Source: Bacillota bacterium (GTDB lineage Bacteria > Bacillota > Sulfobacillia > Symbiobacteriales > ZC4RG38). From it: a DNA stretch of 6,801 nucleotides. The stretch covers positions 1-6,801 of the forward strand of contig QGUP01000108.1 in NCBI GenBank assembly GCA_003242505.1, given 5' to 3'. A program made the position numbers and the translations under genes. Shown in pieces: positions 5,091 through 6,801 of the stretch. Positions within the stretch are counted from its first letter, which is position 1; each line of letters begins with the position of its first letter. The notes beneath the pieces are model-generated. The model was given only the letters and a program-made list of their open reading frames with translations, did not search any database and was not told where the DNA came from.

Positions 5091-6801
5091 GGCTCCTCAC
5101 CCTCCCCGGGGCCTGCCGGCTCCCGGTCCGCCGCCGCCTCCGCCGCGCTGTCCGGGTCGGCCAGCTCCGCCAGGGGCTCCCGGACCTGGCGGCCGTCCCA
5201 GAGGATCGGGTAGCCGTAGTGGAGCCCCTGCTCCTCGTCCAGGGTCATCCGGTAGGCCATCGCGGCGGAGAGGTCGGCGCTGTAGGGCAGCTCGTCCGGG
5301 CAGGTGATCAGCCAGCAGAAGTTCAGGTCGCAGAGGAACTTGAGGTAGGCGGCCTGGTTCTGGGGGTCAAAGCCGGCGAAGGCCTCGTCCAGGGCGATCA
5401 GCCGGGGCACGTCGGGCCGGGGGGAGGCCTCGTACCGGGCAGCCACCCCGGCGATCACCGGCACCGCCAGGGCCCAGGCCCGGGCCGACTGGCTGCGGGT
5501 GCCGAACCCCCGGTTCCGGATCGGCACCCCCTGGGGGTGGTTCCGGGTGTGGCTGAGGAGCTGGTACTGGTACCAGCGCCGGTAGTCCAGGGCCTCCCGG
5601 ATGGCGTCGTGGTAGCTGATGGCCTCCCCCCGGGCGGCCGCCTCCTGGCGCACCCGCTCCACCTCGGCCCGGATCAGCCCCAGGAGCGCCTCCCGCTGCT
5701 CCTCCGCCAGCCACTCGCTGCTCTGGTCCACCTGCTCCAGCATGCGGGCGATCCGGGCCCCGGGCACCTCGTCCCCGGAGGCGACGGAAAGCCGCAAGGA
5801 GAGCCACTCGCCCCCGAGCCGGAGCTGCCGCAGCTTTTCGTTGGTCAGCCGGGTGAAGTGGTGGGCCTGGCGGATCCGCTTGCGGATGTCGTCGAGGATC
5901 CCCTGGTAGATGATCCGCTCGTACAGCTTCTGCTCCTCCTCGGCCAGGTACGTGCGGTACTGCTCCTCCCGGGCCCGGAGGCGCCGGAGCAACTCTGTGG
6001 CGGTAAGCGGTTCCCGCTCCTCGTAGAAGACCAGGCTGTCGCCGCCGTGGGCCCTGGCGGGGCGGTAGTCGCTCAGGAGGTCCCGGTACTGGAGCTGGAA
6101 CTCCAGGAGGGCCGTCCGCCGCCGCTCGATCTCCTCCTCCAGGCGGGCCGGCGATTCCACCGGCCGGGGCAGCCGGGGCAGGGTGGTGACCGGCCCGTCC
6201 CGGTCCAGGGCCGCGGCCAGGTCCGCCAGGGCCGGGTGCAGTTGCAGGCGCTGCCGCAGGTGCTGCAGCCGGGCGGCGACCTCCGCTCGTGCCTCCGCTT
6301 CTTCCGGCGCCACCGTCTTGATCTGGGCCTGGCTCGCCGCCACTTTCGTTTCCAGAGCCTGGCGGCGCTCGGCCAGTTCCCGGGCCGCTTCCTCCAGCCG
6401 CCGCTCCTCGGCGGCGAGGGCATCGATGTCCTGGCGGAGGCGCACCATCTCCGGGTCCCGGAGCCGCTCTTCCAGGGCCCTGACCCGCTGCCGGGCAGCG
6501 CCGAGCCGGCGCTGCGTGTCGGCGATCTCCGCCTGCCGGGCGGCGATCCGGGCCGCGGCCTCTTCCCGGAGCTGCCGGCGCTCCCGGTGGTCCGCCATGA
6601 CCTGGTGAAGGGCCCGGTACTCCTCGTCCAGGTCCTGCAGGTCCCGCAGAAGCCCCTCGATGGCCTCCGCCCGCTGGCTGAGCCCCGCCGCGGTCAGCCC
6701 CCGGGCCTCGGGCAGGTGCCGGGCAGCAGCCTGGTACCGGTCCTCCTCCGCCTGGTACCGCCGGAGGGCGGCCTCGGCCTCGCCCCGGGCCGCCTCCACC
6801 T
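5087..6801 (-). CDS. JetC-like SMC ATPase, C-terminal part (TIGR02680), N-terminus beyond window
   Basis: SMC/SbcC-like motor ATPase of the Wadjet-type complex. The frame is open to the right edge; the GTG at 6799 sits inside coiled coil and is not a start. About 570 residues are visible of a family normally near 1,350, so the N-terminal ATPase lobe with Walker A is off-window. Numbering from codon 6799-6797: Glu/Arg/Ala-rich coiled coil at 1-185, a proline-containing break with LPRLPRP (187-219), more coil at 220-325 and about 360-390, then the C-terminal ATPase lobe. That lobe has RRWYQYQLL, Walker B RLIALDE (466-472, catalytic E472), FAGFD as D-loop (474-478), and PILWDGRQV (531-539), typical of this family. 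The ABC signature, expected as SGGE in front of the ALAVPVIAG helix, reads RSQSAR (435-440). An acidic tail follows (ADREPAGPGEGEEP). It is translationally coupled to jetD by a 4-base overlap. JetA- and JetB-like genes (TIGR02677, TIGR02678) should lie to the right. Confidence 0.85.
   Translation of the reverse strand, partial: VEAARGEAEAALRRYQAEEDRYQAAARHLPEARGLTAAGLSQRAEAIEGLLRDLQDLDEEYRALHQVMADHRERRQLREEAAARIAARQAEIADTQRRLGAARQRVRALEERLRDPEMVRLRQDIDALAAEERRLEEAARELAERRQALETKVAASQAQIKTVAPEEAEARAEVAARLQHLRQRLQLHPALADLAAALDRDGPVTTLPRLPRPVESPARLEEEIERRRTALLEFQLQYRDLLSDYRPARAHGGDSLVFYEEREPLTATELLRRLRAREEQYRTYLAEEEQKLYERIIYQGILDDIRKRIRQAHHFTRLTNEKLRQLRLGGEWLSLRLSVASGDEVPGARIARMLEQVDQSSEWLAEEQREALLGLIRAEVERVRQEAAARGEAISYHDAIREALDYRRWYQYQLLSHTRNHPQGVPIRNRGFGTRSQSARAWALAVPVIAGVAARYEASPRPDVPRLIALDEAFAGFDPQNQAAYLKFLCDLNFCWLITCPDELPYSADLSAAMAYRMTLDEEQGLHYGYPILWDGRQVREPLAELADPDSAAEAAADREPAGPGEGEEP

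Noticed and set aside
3657..5213. Long plus-strand reading frame opposite jetD
   Set aside because: Its composition is Gly/Pro/Arg-rich with no recognisable motif; it follows from the strong GC third-position bias of jetD on the other strand. Only its odd ribosome-like site is reported.
6797..6799. GTG as start of the SMC gene
   Set aside because: The frame is open to the window edge, the codon lies in coiled coil, and the ATPase lobe with Walker A would be missing.

Overview
The window is very GC-rich (about 70 % by eye). It uses GTG as well as ATG starts, and its Shine-Dalgarno sites are long and close to the full GGAGGTGAT consensus. It carries an sdpR-sdpI pair, a YbhF/YbhR-type ABC exporter and an SMC-type plasmid-defence cassette. 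Together these suggest a high-GC member of the Bacillota (a Symbiobacterium/Thermaerobacter-like lineage is my guess). No rRNA, tRNA, CRISPR array, insertion sequence or integrase is visible.

Left part, rightward transcription (1-2476): the 3' end of an ABC exporter operon. A truncated ABC-2 permease resembling YbhR is followed by two separate ATPase genes, the second overlapping the first by four bases. The two ATPases correspond to the first and second halves of the fused tandem ATPase YbhF of E. coli. The departures from canonical ABC motifs (Q-loop and switch His of the first ATPase, signature Ser of the second) would all fall in the same composite nucleotide site, which predicts one degenerate and one canonical ATP site.

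Middle, leftward transcription (2562-3607): an autoregulated sdpR-sdpI operon. It has a recognisable promoter (TTGCGC, 17 bp, TATACT) and a perfect 7-bp inverted repeat between the -10 box and the SdpR ribosome binding site. It encodes an ArsR-type repressor without metal-binding cysteines and a six-helix SdpI-family membrane protein, which in Bacillus gives immunity to the SdpC killing peptide. A perfect 10-bp hairpin between the ABC operon and sdpI probably terminates both converging units.

Right part, leftward transcription (3711-6801): the last two genes of an SMC-type operon of the TIGR02677-TIGR02680 group, i.e. a Wadjet-like (JetABCD) plasmid-restriction system. Present are the C-terminal 570 residues of the JetC-like SMC ATPase and the complete JetD-like Toprim nuclease, joined by a 4-base stop/start overlap. 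The JetA-like and JetB-like genes and the JetC N-terminal half would lie beyond the right edge. The JetC ABC signature is strongly degenerate while Walker B is intact, and JetD ends in an unusual Cys-rich tail with a terminal CxxCH.

The three units appear functionally separate: export, peptide immunity/stress response, and defence against plasmids. sdpRI and jetCD lie head to tail on the same strand with 173 bp between coding regions and no convincing intrinsic terminator, so transcription could run from jetD into sdpRI.
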